From: Alteromonas pelagimontana
GTDB taxonomy: Bacteria > Pseudomonadota > Gammaproteobacteria > Enterobacterales > Alteromonadaceae
Length of the DNA: 64,000 bases
NCBI RefSeq assembly: GCF_002499975.2
Contig: NZ_CP052766.1
Span: forward strand, 2,728,001 to 2,792,000
Reading direction: 5' to 3'
Shown here: positions 1 through 9,623 of the stretch, piece after piece
Numbering within the stretch: the stretch's first letter is position 1
How the letters are laid out: each line of letters opens with the position of its first letter
Made by a program: the position numbers and the translations under genes
The notes under the pieces: model-generated
The model's input: only the letters and a program-made list of their open reading frames with translations
Told to the model about the DNA's origin: nothing
Databases searched by the model: none

Positions 1-8
1 TCACCTTT

Positions 9-191
9 TCAAAGCCCGCCTAACCGTTCGGCTAACTGCTTATAACGTTCAACGTCAGATTTTTCAAATAGCGGCTTGCCCTGCGCATCAGTCTCTTTAG
101 CAATCAACAGGCTTTCGCGTTCTAAACGCTCTACGCGAATTTCCTGAATAGCCAGATACGCGGCGACTTCTTCAACCGTCATCAAAATCAT
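9..191 (-). CDS. small helix-turn-helix (MerR/excisionase-like) protein
   Basis: A 60-residue protein that is almost entirely one winged-helix-type HTH: TVEEVAAYLAI near the N terminus is the typical first two helices of excisionase/MerR-like domains, followed by a charged helix and a short wing (GKPLFEKSDVERY). The start at 191 is chosen because an AGGAA Shine-Dalgarno lies 7 bases before that ATG; an upstream in-frame start at 242 lacks one. It probably binds DNA, but no target or integrase partner is visible here and its left neighbour is outside the window. No prophage genes are nearby, so an excisionase role is not supported; a stand-alone regulator is as likely. Confidence 0.6.
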   Translation of the reverse strand: MILMTVEEVAAYLAIQEIRVERLERESLLIAKETDAQGKPLFEKSDVERYKQLAERLGGL

Positions 192-535
192 AATAAATTC
201 CTGTTTATTGTCGATAGTAAAATTTAAGCGTAAATGCGACAATTTACTAGCTAATGTTTTGAATTTCGAAGAAAAGCCAGGACAGAGGTTTTATTGTCCA
301 GGCGAGAACCAAAATAGTTGTAAATACGACGCGGAGATTTCTTCGCCGATCTTCCGGGGCATAAAGGGCCTGGTAAAGCCATCGAGGACATTTTAAGGTC
401 GATAAGAAATACAGCTGATGAGTTTTTGGCTATTTATGTTTGTTTCTGCCTTCATTGCTTTCTAAAACACAGTAAACTTTTGCCACAGCGGCTTCCCAAA
501 GGAAGACTGCCTATCTGAACTGGAGAACTACTGTC

Positions 536-1138
536 ATGGACACATGGTCTGCTGCAGTCATGCTTTTTCTAATTATGGACCCGCTGGGTAATTTACCGGT
601 ATTTATGTCTGTATTAAAAATGATTGAGCCTAAGCGACGCCGAGTTATTCTTATTCGAGAGTTGCTGTTTGCGTTGTTGATCCTGGCAGTGTTTTTATTC
701 AGCGGGCAGGCAGTTTTAGACTTTTTAAATGTAAAACAGGAAACGGTAAGCATAGCTGGTGGTATCATCCTGTTTTTAATCGCGCTAAAAATGATATTTC
801 CTCAAGCTGGAAATCCACTGGGACTGGCGGTAGGTGAAGAACCATTTTTAGTTCCTTTAGCGATCCCCATGATCGCCGGACCTTCAACGTTAGCCGCCTT
901 AATTCTGCTTTCCAATCAGAACCCTGAGCGGATGCTCGATTGGACTGTTGCCCTTGGTGCTGCCTGGTTGGCAAGTTCGGTGATTCTGCTTTTTTCGGGC
1001 CTGTTCCATCGCCTGTTAGGGGAACGCGGATTAACGGCTATGGAAAGATTAATGGGAATGATTCTGGTGATGATTGCAATACAAATGTTCTTGGATGGGA
1101 TTGGTCAATACTTTACCCATACTTCCGGAGTGCTTTAA
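536..1138 (+). CDS. MarC/YhgN-family inner membrane protein
   Basis: A 200-residue, six-helix membrane protein with the family's internal-duplication hallmarks: an early LIMDPLGNLPVF segment and a second MIAGPSTLAAL segment in the middle. These Pro/Gly motifs identify the MarC family, and the sequence is closer to E. coli YhgN than to MarC. The family's transport or other function is not established, despite the historical multiple-antibiotic-resistance name. The gene is immediately followed, with no gap, by the YjaG-like gene, so they are probably co-transcribed. The start codon lies 11 bases after GGAG. Confidence 0.88.
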   Translation: MDTWSAAVMLFLIMDPLGNLPVFMSVLKMIEPKRRRVILIRELLFALLILAVFLFSGQAVLDFLNVKQETVSIAGGIILFLIALKMIFPQAGNPLGLAVGEEPFLVPLAIPMIAGPSTLAALILLSNQNPERMLDWTVALGAAWLASSVILLFSGLFHRLLGERGLTAMERLMGMILVMIAIQMFLDGIGQYFTHTSGVL

Positions 1139-1729
1139 ATGGGTCAAAACAAATTAAATACGTTTGCGCGAGTGCGTGAACTTTCAGGATGGAAAGCGGC
1201 CTCTTTCAGTGCAGCGTTGCTTGAAAGAATGTTGCCCAATTATTCACTTTTTTGCGAAGTGACGGATTTTTATGACCCGCAAGTCTGCCGTACCTGCCTT
1301 GATCTGATTTGGGAGTCGATTACTGCGCCGAAAAGCAAAATCAACTTCTCTTTGCAATTGGAAAAAGTGGAAGAAGCAACGCCAGATACAGCAGCGTACG
1401 ATACTTATGGTGTATATCCAGCCATAGATGCCGCAGTAGGTTTAGCTGCATTACTAGGCCTTTTGTTAACGCAGGATTTGCAAGGAGCGGTGGTGGTAAG
1501 TAAGTTGTCGCAAGGCAGCGTCGAGGCGTATTTACTTTCCTCCGGAGAGGCAGACGATGAGACCGTTAAACAGCACCCGTTAATGGAATTCGAAGTGGCA
1601 ATACAGCAAGAATTACTGGAATGCGTTGAACAAGGAACTGATCCGGGGCTAACAGCAAAAGCCCTGAAGAAGATCGCGCTGGAAGAGGGCATATCCAATA
1701 TCGGCATCGAGCTAGGTACGGCTTCTTAA
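1139..1729 (+). CDS. YjaG-like DUF416 protein
   Basis: A 196-residue soluble protein of the YjaG/DUF416 family, usual length for the family. Recognisable parts are the N-terminal FCEVTDF region, the acidic middle (TYGVYPAIDAAVGLAALLGLL) and a C-terminal acidic helix. Function is unknown in the family. It begins right at the end of marC/yhgN, so translation is probably coupled. Its stop codon overlaps the convergent rsmD stop: the four bases TTAA at 1726-1729 supply TAA on both strands, leaving no room for a terminator between the two genes. Confidence 0.85.
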   Translation: MGQNKLNTFARVRELSGWKAASFSAALLERMLPNYSLFCEVTDFYDPQVCRTCLDLIWESITAPKSKINFSLQLEKVEEATPDTAAYDTYGVYPAIDAAVGLAALLGLLLTQDLQGAVVVSKLSQGSVEAYLLSSGEADDETVKQHPLMEFEVAIQQELLECVEQGTDPGLTAKALKKIALEEGISNIGIELGTAS

Positions 1730-2355
1730 TTTTCCAGGCCTGCGCAACGCACCACCATATATTCAAGCTGGCTGGTGCGCTTGTGTTTTACTATTTCCCA
1801 CCCGGAAGAAAGTGTTAATGCCGCTGCGTCAATTTCCTGTTCAATGTACAACAGTGAACCCGCTTTCAACAATTTCGCTGATATCAGCTGTTGGAGAGTA
1901 GGCATTACCAGATTGTGGTAGAAGGGTGGGTCAATGAAAACAATATCAAACTGCTGTTCTAGTTGCGATAGCACGGTCAAAGCGTCGCCACAATGAACTT
2001 TGGCATTAGCTTGCAACGTATTCAGGTTGGTTTTCAGGTTTGCCGCTGCCGCACTGTCTTTCTCAATAAAAATGCATTGTGCAGCATAACGGGATAAGGC
2101 TTCGAGTCCGAGGCCGCCGGAACCTGCAAATACATCCAGACAGATAGCGTTTTGAGTGTCATGCATCAGCCAGTTAAAAACAGTTTCTTTGTTGCGATCG
2201 GTGGTTGGACGTAACCCTTCAACATTGGCAACAGGAAGTTTTCGTCCGCGCCACTGGCCCCCGATAATTCGTACCGTCCCGGTTTTTTTGCCGGACGCAA
2301 AATCGCGGCGGGATGTATTTCGGGAAGATTGTGGGGCTTTAGACACTCGCTTCAT
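1726..2355 (-). CDS. rsmD: 16S rRNA (guanine(966)-N(2))-methyltransferase
   Basis: An AdoMet-dependent methyltransferase that modifies G966 of 16S rRNA in the 30S subunit. The sequence shows the RsmD signature near the N terminus (RIIGGQWRGRKLPV), the AdoMet-binding loop DVFAGSGGLGLEALSR, and the catalytic DPPF motif in FIDPPFYHN. The start at 2355 (MKRVSK) gives 209 residues, near the family's usual size, with a basic N-terminal tail; starts at 2376 or 2388 are possible but add residues not seen in relatives. Divergent from ftsY, the standard gammaproteobacterial arrangement. Confidence 0.95.
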   Translation of the reverse strand: MKRVSKAPQSSRNTSRRDFASGKKTGTVRIIGGQWRGRKLPVANVEGLRPTTDRNKETVFNWLMHDTQNAICLDVFAGSGGLGLEALSRYAAQCIFIEKDSAAAANLKTNLNTLQANAKVHCGDALTVLSQLEQQFDIVFIDPPFYHNLVMPTLQQLISAKLLKAGSLLYIEQEIDAAALTLSSGWEIVKHKRTSQLEYMVVRCAGLEN

Positions 2356-2442
2356 AGTGGCTGACAATGCTATCATGGCTGCATACAATAGTCGGCTAGT
2401 TTAGCCGAATTTGTTCAGAATTTATAAGGGTTTATCCGCACA

Positions 2443-3861
2443 ATGTCGAAACTATTTGGCTGGTTCAGTAAAAACAAGCATTCTGATAAAGAAAAAGGTA
2501 AACAATCACAAACGCCTGTTCCAAAAGAGGAGAGTCGGTCTCAACAACCAGAGCCCGTGCCAAGCGATCTCAAGCAGGTGGAGGAAGTTGATGCACCTGC
2601 TGAGAATTCGCAGCCGGTTATCACTCCCCCCAATGAAACGGCGGAGCCTGAGAAAAAAGTTGCAGAAACTGCAGAGCTGGCGACGGCTTCTACAGTGGAA
2701 ATAAAAACGCAAACGGATGCTGCTATTGCGTTTGAACAAGATGAAAAGCCTGATTTACCAGATACAAACGCGCCTGCAGTAGAAGCTGAAGCCGTTGTTG
2801 AGGAAATCGCACCACGTCACAATGAAGACGACGCTGACGAAGTAATCCCGCCGGCCGAAAAACAGGCAGGCCACGCGGTTACTGCGCCTGTAAAAGCGCC
2901 CGTAACGGAAAAACGGTCCTTGTTTAGTCGTTTAAAAGCGAGTCTATCCCGTACCCGCATGAACCTGGGTAGTGGCTTTGTTAGCCTGTTTCGCGGTAAA
3001 GCTATCGATGATGATTTGTACGAGGAACTGGAAACGCAACTCCTCGTTGCCGATGTGGGCATGAACACTACGCAAAAGATCATCACGCGGCTGACCGAAA
3101 GTGCTAAACGCTCACAACTGAAAGATGCAGAGGCACTGCTGGATATTTTAAAAGAGCAAATGCGTGAGATGCTCAATCAAGTTGATAAGCCGCTTCCCGG
3201 TGAAATCGCCAACCATGATGCTGCCAATGGTCCCTACGTAATTCTAATGGTAGGTGTAAATGGGGTTGGCAAAACAACGACGATAGGTAAACTGGCCAAA
3301 CAGCTTCAGCAAGATGGAAAGAAGGTGATGTTGGCTGCCGGTGATACCTTTCGGGCTGCAGCGGTAGAGCAGTTACAGGTGTGGGGTGAACGAAATTTAA
3401 TTCCAGTTATTGCTCAACCGACAGGCTCAGACAGTGCTTCGGTATTATTTGACGCGTTGGAAGCGGCTAAATCGCGAAAAATTGATGTACTTATTGCCGA
3501 TACTGCCGGACGCTTACAGAACAAAAACAACCTGATGGAAGAGTTAAAGAAAGTGTTGCGGGTGATGAAAAAGATATCGCCGACTGCCCCTCATGAAGTG
3601 ATGCTTACTCTTGATGCGGGTACCGGTCAGAACGCAATAAGCCAGGCAAAGCTATTTAACGAAGCGGTGGGGCTTACCGGTATCACCTTAACCAAACTGG
3701 ATGGTACTGCAAAAGGTGGAGTCATTTTCTCTATTGCCGATCAGTTTGCGATTCCTATCCGCTATATTGGCGTGGGTGAAGGAATCGACGATTTACGTAC
3801 TTTCAATGCAGATGAGTTCATTGATGCGCTGTTCAGCGAAACCGAAAATCGGGTATCCTGA
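2443..3861 (+). CDS. ftsY: signal recognition particle receptor FtsY
   Basis: A 472-residue SRP-receptor GTPase that docks ribosome-SRP complexes at the SecYEG translocon. About the first 160 residues are a highly acidic, low-complexity A domain rich in Glu/Asp/Pro/Val, then an N domain helical bundle, then the G domain with GVNGVGKTTTIGKL (P-loop), DTAGR (G3) and TKLDGTAKGG (G4). It leads the ftsY-ftsE-ftsX order conserved in gammaproteobacteria. The acidic region is long and biased in composition; otherwise nothing is unusual. Confidence 0.97.
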   Translation: MSKLFGWFSKNKHSDKEKGKQSQTPVPKEESRSQQPEPVPSDLKQVEEVDAPAENSQPVITPPNETAEPEKKVAETAELATASTVEIKTQTDAAIAFEQDEKPDLPDTNAPAVEAEAVVEEIAPRHNEDDADEVIPPAEKQAGHAVTAPVKAPVTEKRSLFSRLKASLSRTRMNLGSGFVSLFRGKAIDDDLYEELETQLLVADVGMNTTQKIITRLTESAKRSQLKDAEALLDILKEQMREMLNQVDKPLPGEIANHDAANGPYVILMVGVNGVGKTTTIGKLAKQLQQDGKKVMLAAGDTFRAAAVEQLQVWGERNLIPVIAQPTGSDSASVLFDALEAAKSRKIDVLIADTAGRLQNKNNLMEELKKVLRVMKKISPTAPHEVMLTLDAGTGQNAISQAKLFNEAVGLTGITLTKLDGTAKGGVIFSIADQFAIPIRYIGVGEGIDDLRTFNADEFIDALFSETENRVS

Positions 3862-3901
3862 CCACTGACAGGGCGAGTAATGAATTCAGCAGGACCTGAG
3901 A

Positions 3902-4591
3902 ATGATAAAATTTGAGCAGGTAAGTAAAACCTATCCCGGCGGCCAACGGGCGTTAAGCAAAGTAAATTTTCATGTTGAGCCCGGTGAAATGGCTTTTCTT
4001 ACCGGCCATTCCGGAGCCGGGAAAAGCACTATTCTCAAATTGATAAGTTTGATGGAACGTCCTACAGTGGGGCGTGTGTTGATTAATGGTCATGATCTGA
4101 GTGTCATAAAACGTCGGCAGATAGCCTACATCCGACGTGATATCGGGATGATTTTCCAAAGCCACCAGTTGCTAATGGATAAATCTGTTTTCGACAACGT
4201 AGCTCTGCCGCTTGTGATCGAAGGCTTCACGCATAGGGAAACGAGCAAACGGGTACATGCAGCGTTGGAAATGGTGGGGTTGCGGGATAAAGCGAAAAAT
4301 CTTCCCATTATGCTTTCCGGCGGTGAGCAACAGCGCGTCGGTATTGCGCGGGCGGTGGTAAACAAGCCGCCTCTGCTGCTGGCTGACGAACCGACCGGTA
4401 ACCTTGATCCCAAATTATCAATGGAAATCGTACGGCTGTTTGAGGATTTTAATCAGGCTGGGGTCTCTGTTTTCATTGCTACCCACGATTTAGGCCTTAT
4501 TGCGCGAATGAAATACCGCACGCTGACCTTAAAAAATGGGCAGATGATTACCGACGGTCTTAATGACGACACCTCCGGGGAATGGTCATGA
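3902..4591 (+). CDS. ftsE: cell division ATP-binding protein FtsE
   Basis: A 229-residue ABC ATPase that, with FtsX, controls septal peptidoglycan hydrolases during division. Walker A (GHSGAGKST) is at about residues 35-43, the signature is LSGGEQQR, Walker B is [12 protein letters not shown], and the H-loop is ATHD. Length and motifs are standard. It lies 40 bases after ftsY and its TGA stop overlaps the ftsX ATG (ATGA), implying coupled translation of the complex. Confidence 0.97.
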   Translation: MIKFEQVSKTYPGGQRALSKVNFHVEPGEMAFLTGHSGAGKSTILKLISLMERPTVGRVLINGHDLSVIKRRQIAYIRRDIGMIFQSHQLLMDKSVFDNVALPLVIEGFTHRETSKRVHAALEMVGLRDKAKNLPIMLSGGEQQRVGIARAVVNKPPLLLADEPTGNLDPKLSMEIVRLFEDFNQAGVSVFIATHDLGLIARMKYRTLTLKNGQMITDGLNDDTSGEWS

Positions 4592-5568
4592 GTTTGCTGT
4601 TTAAAGGGCGGGCACAGGGAGCCAGTGACTCGCGCATCGGTATTGTGCAGGTTCTCTCAATGTTTTTTGTCAGCCATGTGCGTCAGGCTCTTAGCAGTTT
4701 GGGTGAACTTTGGCGCCAGCCCGCGGCATCGATTATGACAGTGGCAGTTTTGGGATTGAGTATCACGCTTCCAAGTACGTTATATATCCTGGTGAAAAAT
4801 ACAGAAAAAATTAGTGCCGGTTGGGAACAGGCTTCAGAAATCTCACTGTTCTTAAAGTCAGATACAAACTCGGGTAACGCGCAACAATTGCTTACCCGAA
4901 TATCCACCTGGCCGGAGATTGACACCGTCACCTTCATTTCTGCTGATGATGCACTTCAGGAATTTCAGCATTTGTCTGGTCTGGGTGATGCCATTGCTTA
5001 TCTTGAGTCTAATCCCTTGCCGAATGTTGTGCTGGTGACACCCACGGAAAAAAATGCCGGCCCTACGGCGGCCCGCGCGCTGCTGGAAAAGCTTAAAGAA
5101 CAGCGCGAAGTCGACATTGGCAAGCTGGATATTGAATGGCTGGAACGGCTTTATGCTTTGCTTGATATTGCGAGAGAGCTGGTCACGCTCATTGGTAGTT
5201 TACTGTTTGTCGCTGTTGTCTTGATTATAGGCAACACCATTCGCCTAAATATCCTAAACAAGCGAGATGAAATTTTAGTGATGAAACTGGTAGGGGCCAC
5301 CGATGCGTTCATTCATCGCCCCTTCCTGTATACCGGGTTCTGGTACGGTCTTCTCGGCGGATTAATAGCGTGGTTTGCAGTTATCATTATCTTATGGTGG
5401 ATGGACAGTAGCATCCAGGCTTTTGCGAGTTTGTATCAGAAAGATTTTAATATTACCGGGTTAACCGGCACAGCGCTTTTCACCATGCTAGGGCTGTCGA
5501 TAATGCTTGGACTGGTGGGATCGCTAATTTCCGTGCAGCGGCACGTGCGGGAAATTGAGCCAAGTTAA
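4588..5568 (+). CDS. ftsX: cell division protein FtsX
   Basis: The membrane partner of FtsE, 326 residues, with four transmembrane helices: one after a cytoplasmic N-terminal arm (SIMTVAVLGLSITLP) and three at the C terminus, enclosing a periplasmic domain of about 100 residues that contacts hydrolase activators. Start 4588 is preferred to 4582 because GGGGA lies 6 bases upstream and the ATG then overlaps the ftsE stop as ATGA. In many relatives rpoH follows directly; here two EAL-HDOD genes on the opposite strand separate them. Confidence 0.96.
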   Translation: MSLLFKGRAQGASDSRIGIVQVLSMFFVSHVRQALSSLGELWRQPAASIMTVAVLGLSITLPSTLYILVKNTEKISAGWEQASEISLFLKSDTNSGNAQQLLTRISTWPEIDTVTFISADDALQEFQHLSGLGDAIAYLESNPLPNVVLVTPTEKNAGPTAARALLEKLKEQREVDIGKLDIEWLERLYALLDIARELVTLIGSLLFVAVVLIIGNTIRLNILNKRDEILVMKLVGATDAFIHRPFLYTGFWYGLLGGLIAWFAVIIILWWMDSSIQAFASLYQKDFNITGLTGTALFTMLGLSIMLGLVGSLISVQRHVREIEPS

Positions 5569-5603
5569 CCGCAACCCGGGGTGAGTTAATTCGGACCCGA
5601 AGG

Positions 5604-6842
5604 TTATCCTAACACTGGTTTAGGAAAGTATGTGGAAATGACGTTGCGCACGCCGTTGCCCCACATAATCGCCTGATTATACAAACTATGTAATTGTTTC
5701 TGATCAATAGCGAGTTCTCGCGACTGTTTAATCACATTTAGCCACAGCGCACCTTCAAATGCTCTGGCTAATGTCAGGTAGTGATTGAATTCTGCCGATT
5801 TACCTAGCAGCGCGTCGTTTACACTATCTACTAAGGGTAACTGCTTCAAAATATTTGGCATGTCCTGATCGAGCAACGCGTCAAGCAACGAGAATAACCC
5901 AACCAAAAATCCTATAGGAGGGTCGGTATTTAGCCGGCGCTCCTGAGACAGCAAATCAAAAAATTTAGCCCGCACCAGAGACATGTGGATCAGCTCCAGC
6001 GGTTTATCATCTCCTAAGTTGGCAAGAGACAATACGGCGATAAATTTTTTGATTTCCACTTCCCCCATGTAAGTCAGGGCGTGTTTTAAAGAGGTAATTT
6101 TGTAGCGTTTGTTTACCAGAGGATTATTGATAAATTTCAGCAATAAGTAGCTTAATGCAGCATCTCGTTCAATAATTTGGTTGATTCTGGGGAGATCAAA
6201 ATTTGAATAGGAGCTTTCTCCCATCAAATCTACCAGATTCATTTTCGATGCAGGTAAATGACGATGGATCCCAGCCTCAGGTTGGGCAAAAAAATACCCT
6301 TGAAAGAAGTCAAAACCTAAGCCGCGGCAAATATTAAAGTCTTCCGGAGTGTCAACCTGCTCTGCAACAAGTTGGATATTGGAATCCAAAAAGCGCGGAA
6401 TCTGTTTTTCTATTTGCTCAAAGCGTCCTTTGGAGACATCCACTTTGATAATATCAATGAGCGGGAAAATTTCATGCTGGCCGCTAAGCATCATAGGATC
6501 ATCAATGGCCAGTCTAAAGCCAAGCTGCTTAATATGTTCACAGGCTTGTAGCAGCCCAATTTGGCCTGCAGGGTTCTCCGCCAGCTCAACAACCACAGTA
6601 TCTGGATTTAACGTAGTAGGGAAGCGCGAAATCAGCGTCTCGGTACTAAAGTTAATGAAGGCGGTTTTGTCGCCGGAAATATCGTCTAATCCAAGGGGAT
6701 GAAAACGCTGATTGATAGCGCGTGTTTTCTCCTGCTCCGGGTCCGGATAAGTGCCACCTTTACCATCTCTGAAAAGCAGCTCATAGGCGAAAACTTCCTT
6801 TTCGCGATCAAGAATAGGTTGGCGAGCTATAAACGCAAACAT
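5604..6842 (-). CDS. EAL-HDOD signalling protein (copy A)
   Basis: A 412-residue protein with an N-terminal EAL-type c-di-GMP phosphodiesterase-like domain (about 1-200) and a C-terminal HDOD domain (about 205-400). The EAL core keeps an ExLxR signature as ELLFR, the ELAE glutamate, a DD pair (AIDDP), a lysine (IIKVD) and the QGYFFAQP end motif. The substrate loop that is normally DFGTGYSS is replaced (DDPMMLSG), and AEGVET has become AEQVDT, so catalysis is doubtful. EAL-HDOD proteins usually act in c-di-GMP signalling, motility or adhesion. Copy B, its near paralogue, is 168 bases upstream in the same direction, indicating tandem duplication. Confidence 0.85.
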   Translation of the reverse strand: MFAFIARQPILDREKEVFAYELLFRDGKGGTYPDPEQEKTRAINQRFHPLGLDDISGDKTAFINFSTETLISRFPTTLNPDTVVVELAENPAGQIGLLQACEHIKQLGFRLAIDDPMMLSGQHEIFPLIDIIKVDVSKGRFEQIEKQIPRFLDSNIQLVAEQVDTPEDFNICRGLGFDFFQGYFFAQPEAGIHRHLPASKMNLVDLMGESSYSNFDLPRINQIIERDAALSYLLLKFINNPLVNKRYKITSLKHALTYMGEVEIKKFIAVLSLANLGDDKPLELIHMSLVRAKFFDLLSQERRLNTDPPIGFLVGLFSLLDALLDQDMPNILKQLPLVDSVNDALLGKSAEFNHYLTLARAFEGALWLNVIKQSRELAIDQKQLHSLYNQAIMWGNGVRNVISTYFPKPVLG

Positions 6843-7010
6843 ACGACCGGGTTAATCCCTCAAACTAGACGACATTGTTATGTGCGTTTTTACCGTGCCA
6901 GAACAATGTATAAGGTTTATCAGCAAAAACACAATTTTGTAAACCCACTTTACCTTACGGTTAATTTATAATCCACCACAAACCGTAGCCTCAATAAGTT
7001 TCCCGGTAAG

Positions 7011-8237
7011 TTAGCTTTTACTACGCGCACTTGCATGCATGGCACAAGCCCACTTCAACGATTCGATATAATACCGATGTAGTAGCTTTTGCTTAAGGTT
7101 GTATTTCAGCGCAAAAGACTTAATGCCAACCCAGTGAGCGGCTTCAAAAAAGGTAACGAGTTGCAAACAATCTTTCAGCAGATTCTGCTCTCCGCACAAG
7201 GCGGCTTTCACTTTTTCGTCCACAGGAATTTTTTCCAGCAGATCTTCCATTGGTTGCTCCATCATTGCATCAAGCAGTGACAGCAATCCTGTGAGGAAGC
7301 CCGTAGGCGGGTTGTCATGTTCTCTGAGTGCAAGTGAAATTAGCTCGCAATATTTTGCCCGCACCTGAGACATCTGTAAGAGTTCGTCAGGTTGACCTTC
7401 ACTAAGATTGGACAGCGCCAGCAATGCGATAAATTTTTTCACTTCCACTTCACCCATATAATTGAGGGCGTGTCGCAGAGACGTAATACGGTTGCGCTTA
7501 TTAAAAAGCGGGTTGTTTATGAAACGTAACAGTAAATAAGTGAGGGAAGTATCGCGCTCAATAATACCTTCGACTTTATCAAAATCCAGTTCCATTTCGG
7601 CACTGGCCGTCAGCAGTTCCAACATAGCAAGTTTCGATGCTTGTAGCTGGCGGTGCCGGAAAATTTCAGGGCGGGCGAGAAAATAGCCTTGAAAGTAGTC
7701 AAACCCCATATCGCGAAATCTTTTGAATTCTTCGTAGGTTTCTACTTTTTCCGCAACCAGCCGTATATTACTTCTTTTTAATTCGGGCACCAGCTCGCTG
7801 ATGCGCTCTTGCTTCATTTCTCTGACGTCAAATTTAATGATACTGATGAAAGGCATTAACGCCTGCCATTTTTTATCTGCGTTATAATCATCAAGGGCCA
7901 GGGAATAGCCTAAACTGCAAATGTGTTTACACGCATTTACCAATGCATCATCGACTTCTACGGTTTCTACAATTTCAATAACTACCTTGGTAGGATCGAG
8001 AGACGTAGGAAAATGATTAATTAATGTATCGCGATGAAAGTTAATATACGCCAGTTTATCGCCCGTGATTTCCTCCAGGCCGAAGCTTAAATGGGTAGCC
8101 GTTAGAATGCGAGATGTCGCTTCATCGGGGGAGATGTCAGGAAAGCAGTTCTGTTCACTATTTCTGAACAGAATTTCATAGGCATAAGTTTCTCTGGCAA
8201 CGTTAAAAATCGGCTGTCGTGCTACGTAGGCAAACAT
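7011..8237 (-). CDS. EAL-HDOD signalling protein (copy B)
   Basis: A 408-residue paralogue of the preceding EAL-HDOD protein, alignable over its full length (RQPIFNVARETYAYEILFR at the N terminus; RFINNPLFNKRNRITSLRHAL in HDOD). ExLxR is present as EILFR, and EIVE, a DD pair (LALDDYNADK), IIKFD and AEKVET are kept. The loop normally reading DFGTGYSS is again lost, but differently from copy A. The second glutamate of AEKVET is retained, so copy B looks less degenerate. It is probably first in a two-gene unit with copy A; the promoter would lie in the gap shared with rpoH. Confidence 0.85.
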   Translation of the reverse strand: MFAYVARQPIFNVARETYAYEILFRNSEQNCFPDISPDEATSRILTATHLSFGLEEITGDKLAYINFHRDTLINHFPTSLDPTKVVIEIVETVEVDDALVNACKHICSLGYSLALDDYNADKKWQALMPFISIIKFDVREMKQERISELVPELKRSNIRLVAEKVETYEEFKRFRDMGFDYFQGYFLARPEIFRHRQLQASKLAMLELLTASAEMELDFDKVEGIIERDTSLTYLLLRFINNPLFNKRNRITSLRHALNYMGEVEVKKFIALLALSNLSEGQPDELLQMSQVRAKYCELISLALREHDNPPTGFLTGLLSLLDAMMEQPMEDLLEKIPVDEKVKAALCGEQNLLKDCLQLVTFFEAAHWVGIKSFALKYNLKQKLLHRYYIESLKWACAMHASARSKS

Positions 8238-8636
8238 ATCAATTAACCTCGTCAGGTTTCAAGTGCCGTCCATGGAAAGATCGACAACGATGTGAGAGAA
8301 ATTCCAACTCTAGTTTGCACTGAGTACCGACGCCTCTTATGGCGTTTTTAAGAGCATAAGCGCATTTTCAGCATGATTGCGCTAGAATATTGCGCTAAAT
8401 TCCCTTATTCTGCGACCAATAACCTGCGTATCTACAGAAGAGGGTTTAGACTTGGATTGCTTAGGTTTAATCCTAGGTCGAAGATCCAAAAAATGGAACT
8501 TTTTGTTAGTATTGCAGTCTTGATAGTTGTGAGTTTGATACCATATCCTGACCTGGTCACTTTCCAGTGACAGTAAAGGACTCGAAAGGCGTTGGCAGAT
8601 TTGATATCATGTAGCGCTTGAATAACTGAGGTGAAT
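8238..8636. other. intergenic region between EAL-HDOD copy B and rpoH
   Basis: About 400 bases carrying the divergent promoters. An eight-base direct repeat TTGCGCTA occurs at 8377-8384 and 8390-8397 (13-base period) in an AT-rich stretch. No confident -35/-10 pair could be assigned. The Shine-Dalgarno GAGGT at 8628-8632 serves rpoH. No gene of convincing composition was found in the gap. Confidence 0.5.
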
Positions 8637-9488
8637 ATGACCAATAAAATGCAATCTATGGCCCTATCTGTGCCCCACAGCGGCAACATTGAAGGTTACA
8701 TCCAGGCGGTGAGCACTATTGACATGCTAACGGCTGAGGAAGAGCGCGCATTGGCGACAAAGCTACGTGAGGAAGAGGATCTGGAGTCCGCCAGAAAGCT
8801 GGTTATGTCTCACTTACGCTTTGTAGTCCATATTGCTAAGTCGTATTCTGGCTATGGTCTTCCGCAGGCAGATCTAATTCAGGAAGGCAATATCGGCTTG
8901 ATGAAAGCCGTTAAACGCTTTGATCCTACCGTGGGCGTTCGCTTGGTTTCTTTTGCGGTTCATTGGATTAAAGCTGAGATTCACGAATTCGTGCTGAAGA
9001 ACTGGCGGATAGTGAAAGTCGCGACTACGAAAGCACAACGTAAGTTGTTCTTTAATCTTCGTAAGGCGAAAAAGCGTTTAGGCTGGTTCACCCATGAAGA
9101 AGTGCAAACAGTGGCAAACGAGCTGGGTGTAAGTACGAAAGAAGTGCTGCAAATGGAAGCCCGTATGAGTAGTCAGGATCAGGCCTTTGATTTAAGTGCT
9201 GACGATGACGAAAGCGGTAGCTTTGCGCCAGTACAGTTCTTAGAAGATAAAAGTACTGATGTTGAGATGGATGTCATCAACAACGATTGGGATTCCAATG
9301 CTACTAAGCGTCTGCACTCAGCAATTAAAACGCTGGACGAGCGTAGTCAGGACATTATTGAAACCCGCTGGTTAGCCGATAATAAGATTACGTTGCAAGA
9401 TTTAGCTGACAAATACCAAGTGTCAGCAGAACGTGTTCGTCAGATTGAAAAGAACGCGATGAAGAAACTGCAGGCCGCAATGGTATAG
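8637..9488 (+). CDS. rpoH: RNA polymerase sigma-32 factor (heat-shock)
   Basis: A 283-residue group 3 sigma factor directing transcription of heat-shock genes. It follows the E. coli RpoH pattern closely: [10 protein letters not shown] start, region 2 with [10 protein letters not shown] and [11 protein letters not shown], the diagnostic RpoH box [10 protein letters not shown], and region 4 with DERSQDI and [16 protein letters not shown]. The ATG at 8637 is chosen over a GTG at 8631 because the latter overlaps the Shine-Dalgarno and relatives begin MTxKMQS. A likely target promoter is visible upstream of hslV. A strong terminator follows. Confidence 0.97.
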   Translation: MTNKMQSMALSVPHSGNIEGYIQAVSTIDMLTAEEERALATKLREEEDLESARKLVMSHLRFVVHIAKSYSGYGLPQADLIQEGNIGLMKAVKRFDPTVGVRLVSFAVHWIKAEIHEFVLKNWRIVKVATTKAQRKLFFNLRKAKKRLGWFTHEEVQTVANELGVSTKEVLQMEARMSSQDQAFDLSADDDESGSFAPVQFLEDKSTDVEMDVINNDWDSNATKRLHSAIKTLDERSQDIIETRWLADNKITLQDLADKYQVSAERVRQIEKNAMKKLQAAMV

Positions 9489-9520
9489 GCCGTTAAGGGT
9501 TTCTACTACCAGAGTTTATA

Positions 9521-9542
9521 AAAAGCGCCGAAAGGCGCTTTT
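9521..9542 (+). terminator. rho-independent terminator after rpoH
   Basis: Perfect hairpin with arms AAAAGCGCC (9521-9529) and GGCGCTTTT (9534-9542), loop GAAA, continued by more T. Because A residues precede the stem, it can also act on the minus strand for purT. Confidence 0.92.
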
Positions 9543-9623
9543 TTGTGGCTCGTGTTTTTAAATCTCCAAATAGCTTGTCAGCATTTTTCTGGATAATCAT
9601 ATAAAGCGTGTAAGCATCGGTTG

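Noticed and set aside
9..191. Treating the HTH protein at the left edge as a phage excisionase
   Set aside because: No integrase, attachment site or other phage gene is seen; the following genes are ordinary chromosomal ones.
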